NCBI GenBank assembly: GCA_017999985.1
Contig: JAGNKU010000019.1
Coordinates: 31,505-95,504, forward strand
Length of the DNA stretch: 64,000 nt
Source of the DNA: Phycisphaerae bacterium
Lineage (GTDB): Bacteria > Planctomycetota > Phycisphaerae > UBA1845 > Fen-1342
Direction: 5' to 3'
Shown here: in pieces, positions 63,717 to 64,000 of the stretch
Position numbering within the stretch: the stretch's first letter is position 1
Layout of the letters: every line of letters starts with the position of its first letter
Translations under genes and position numbers: made by a program
The notes under the pieces: generated by a model
Seen by the model: the letters and a program-made list of their open reading frames with translations, nothing else
The model's database searches: none
Told to the model about the DNA's origin: nothing

Positions 63717-63766
63717 AAACGCACGAGGCACGGACAAGCGTTGCCTGCCCGTGCCTCGGTGCGTTT
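63717..63766. terminator. Bidirectional hairpin terminator
   Basis: A 17-bp stem with one bulged base (63717-63733 with 63749-63766) lies between two convergent genes. One arm starts with AAAC and the other ends GTTT, so it can serve both strands. Confidence 0.65.
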
Positions 63767-63782
63767 CAGGTCAGCACTCCGG

Positions 63783-64000
63783 CTACGGTGCTGTCAGCAG
63801 GTTCACGAACGGGTTGATGTCGCTGAAGCCGACCGACCCGTCGCCGTTGATGTCGCCGTTCATGATGTTGCAGCTCGGGAACTGCCCCGCGTACGCAGCC
63901 GGGTTGGTGAGCGCCAGCACGAACGGATTGATGTCGCCAAAGCCCACCTGCCCGTCGCAGTTCAGGTCACCCACGAGCCCGCCGCCGTGCGGGATCACGC
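63783..64000 (-). CDS. C-terminal part of a dockerin-like secreted protein, cut by window edge
   Basis: Only the last 72 residues are visible. They contain two dockerin-like calcium loops, GDLNCDGQVGFGDINPF and GDINGDGSVGFSDINPF, and end LLTAP. The gene continues beyond the right edge. It is the fourth protein in the window with this module. The codon usage and loops match the complete copies at 3360, 8596 and 10653. Confidence 0.8.
   Translation of the reverse strand, partial: VIPHGGGLVGDLNCDGQVGFGDINPFVLALTNPAAYAGQFPSCNIMNGDINGDGSVGFSDINPFVNLLTAP

Noticed and set aside
1..64000. tRNA, rRNA, tmRNA or riboswitch genes other than rnpB
   Set aside because: I looked for cloverleaf arms, rRNA landmarks and common riboswitch cores by eye and found none; a covariance-model scan would be decisive.

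Overview
This window is high-GC bacterial chromosome that looks like a member of the Planctomycetota, probably near the Phycisphaerae. The assignment rests on gene content, not on a marker-gene tree. Four secreted proteins end in a dockerin-like pair of calcium loops with the signature F-x-D-I-N-P-F-V. There is a PQQ-type propeller opening with the D-W-P-Q-F-R-G-P motif, a membrane protein with a CPECGYSLR/CPECG zinc ribbon, tiny single-domain lipoproteins, and a eukaryote-type (GT3) glycogen synthase. PBP2 and RodA show that the cell builds peptidoglycan. No phage, plasmid, transposase, CRISPR or tRNA was seen.

Layout. 1-5.3 kb: a leftward operon of an FG-GAP/dockerin protein, a PQQ/NHL propeller, a NapG-like ferredoxin and a NapH-like polyferredoxin (cut by the window edge), preceded by a 50-residue lipoprotein. 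5.4-8.3 kb: a phosphodiesterase-type lipoprotein and a GH113-like glycosidase. 8.6-13.6 kb: two dockerin-like secreted proteins flanking the RNase P RNA gene, which carries a large insertion. 13.8-17.2 kb: mrdA-rodA. 17.2-22.1 kb: a hybrid histidine kinase and a Ser/Thr kinase with TPRs. 22.1-22.7 kb: a gene-poor stretch with a near-consensus promoter. 22.7-28.7 kb: a GH20 enzyme, queA, an alanine racemase homologue and a pair of membrane proteins. 28.7-30.3 kb: an AAA/DUF4143 ATPase flanked by 122-bp direct repeats. 30.4-38.8 kb: glycogen synthase, a secreted TldD-like/TldE-like pair, an aldehyde dehydrogenase and a DUF1611 (DgcN-type) protein. 38.8-40.0 kb: a SpoIIE-type phosphatase. 40.5-47.0 kb: a two-gene activase/dehydratase system followed by a radical SAM enzyme. 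47.2-49.3 kb: a low-complexity exported protein and bacterioferritin. 49.3-53.9 kb: leftward genes (RHH protein, SPFH, YhaM-like nuclease, lipoprotein, UVR-motif protein). 54.0-64.0 kb: rsmD, a ZIP transporter, a Ycf46-like AAA ATPase, a CHASE4 hybrid kinase, an acyl-CoA synthetase/GNAT fusion and the end of another dockerin-like protein.

The most interesting locus is 40524-46991. The first protein has two activase domains and a DUF2229 domain, and the second is an HgdB-like component. Together they have the parts of the anaerobic plasmalogen synthase PlsA and the bacterial glycerol ester reductase GeR. The third gene encodes a cysteine-rich radical SAM enzyme with the layout of tetraether/membrane-spanning lipid synthases (Tes/MSS). 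Side by side they suggest a cassette for ether and membrane-spanning lipids. This is inferred from domains and gene order, not demonstrated.

Other items worth checking are the roughly 120-nt insertion in RNase P RNA, the orphan promoter at 22159 with a possible pseudoknot downstream, the repeat-flanked ATPase, and the exported TldD-like/TldE-like pair in which the second member lacks the zinc motif.
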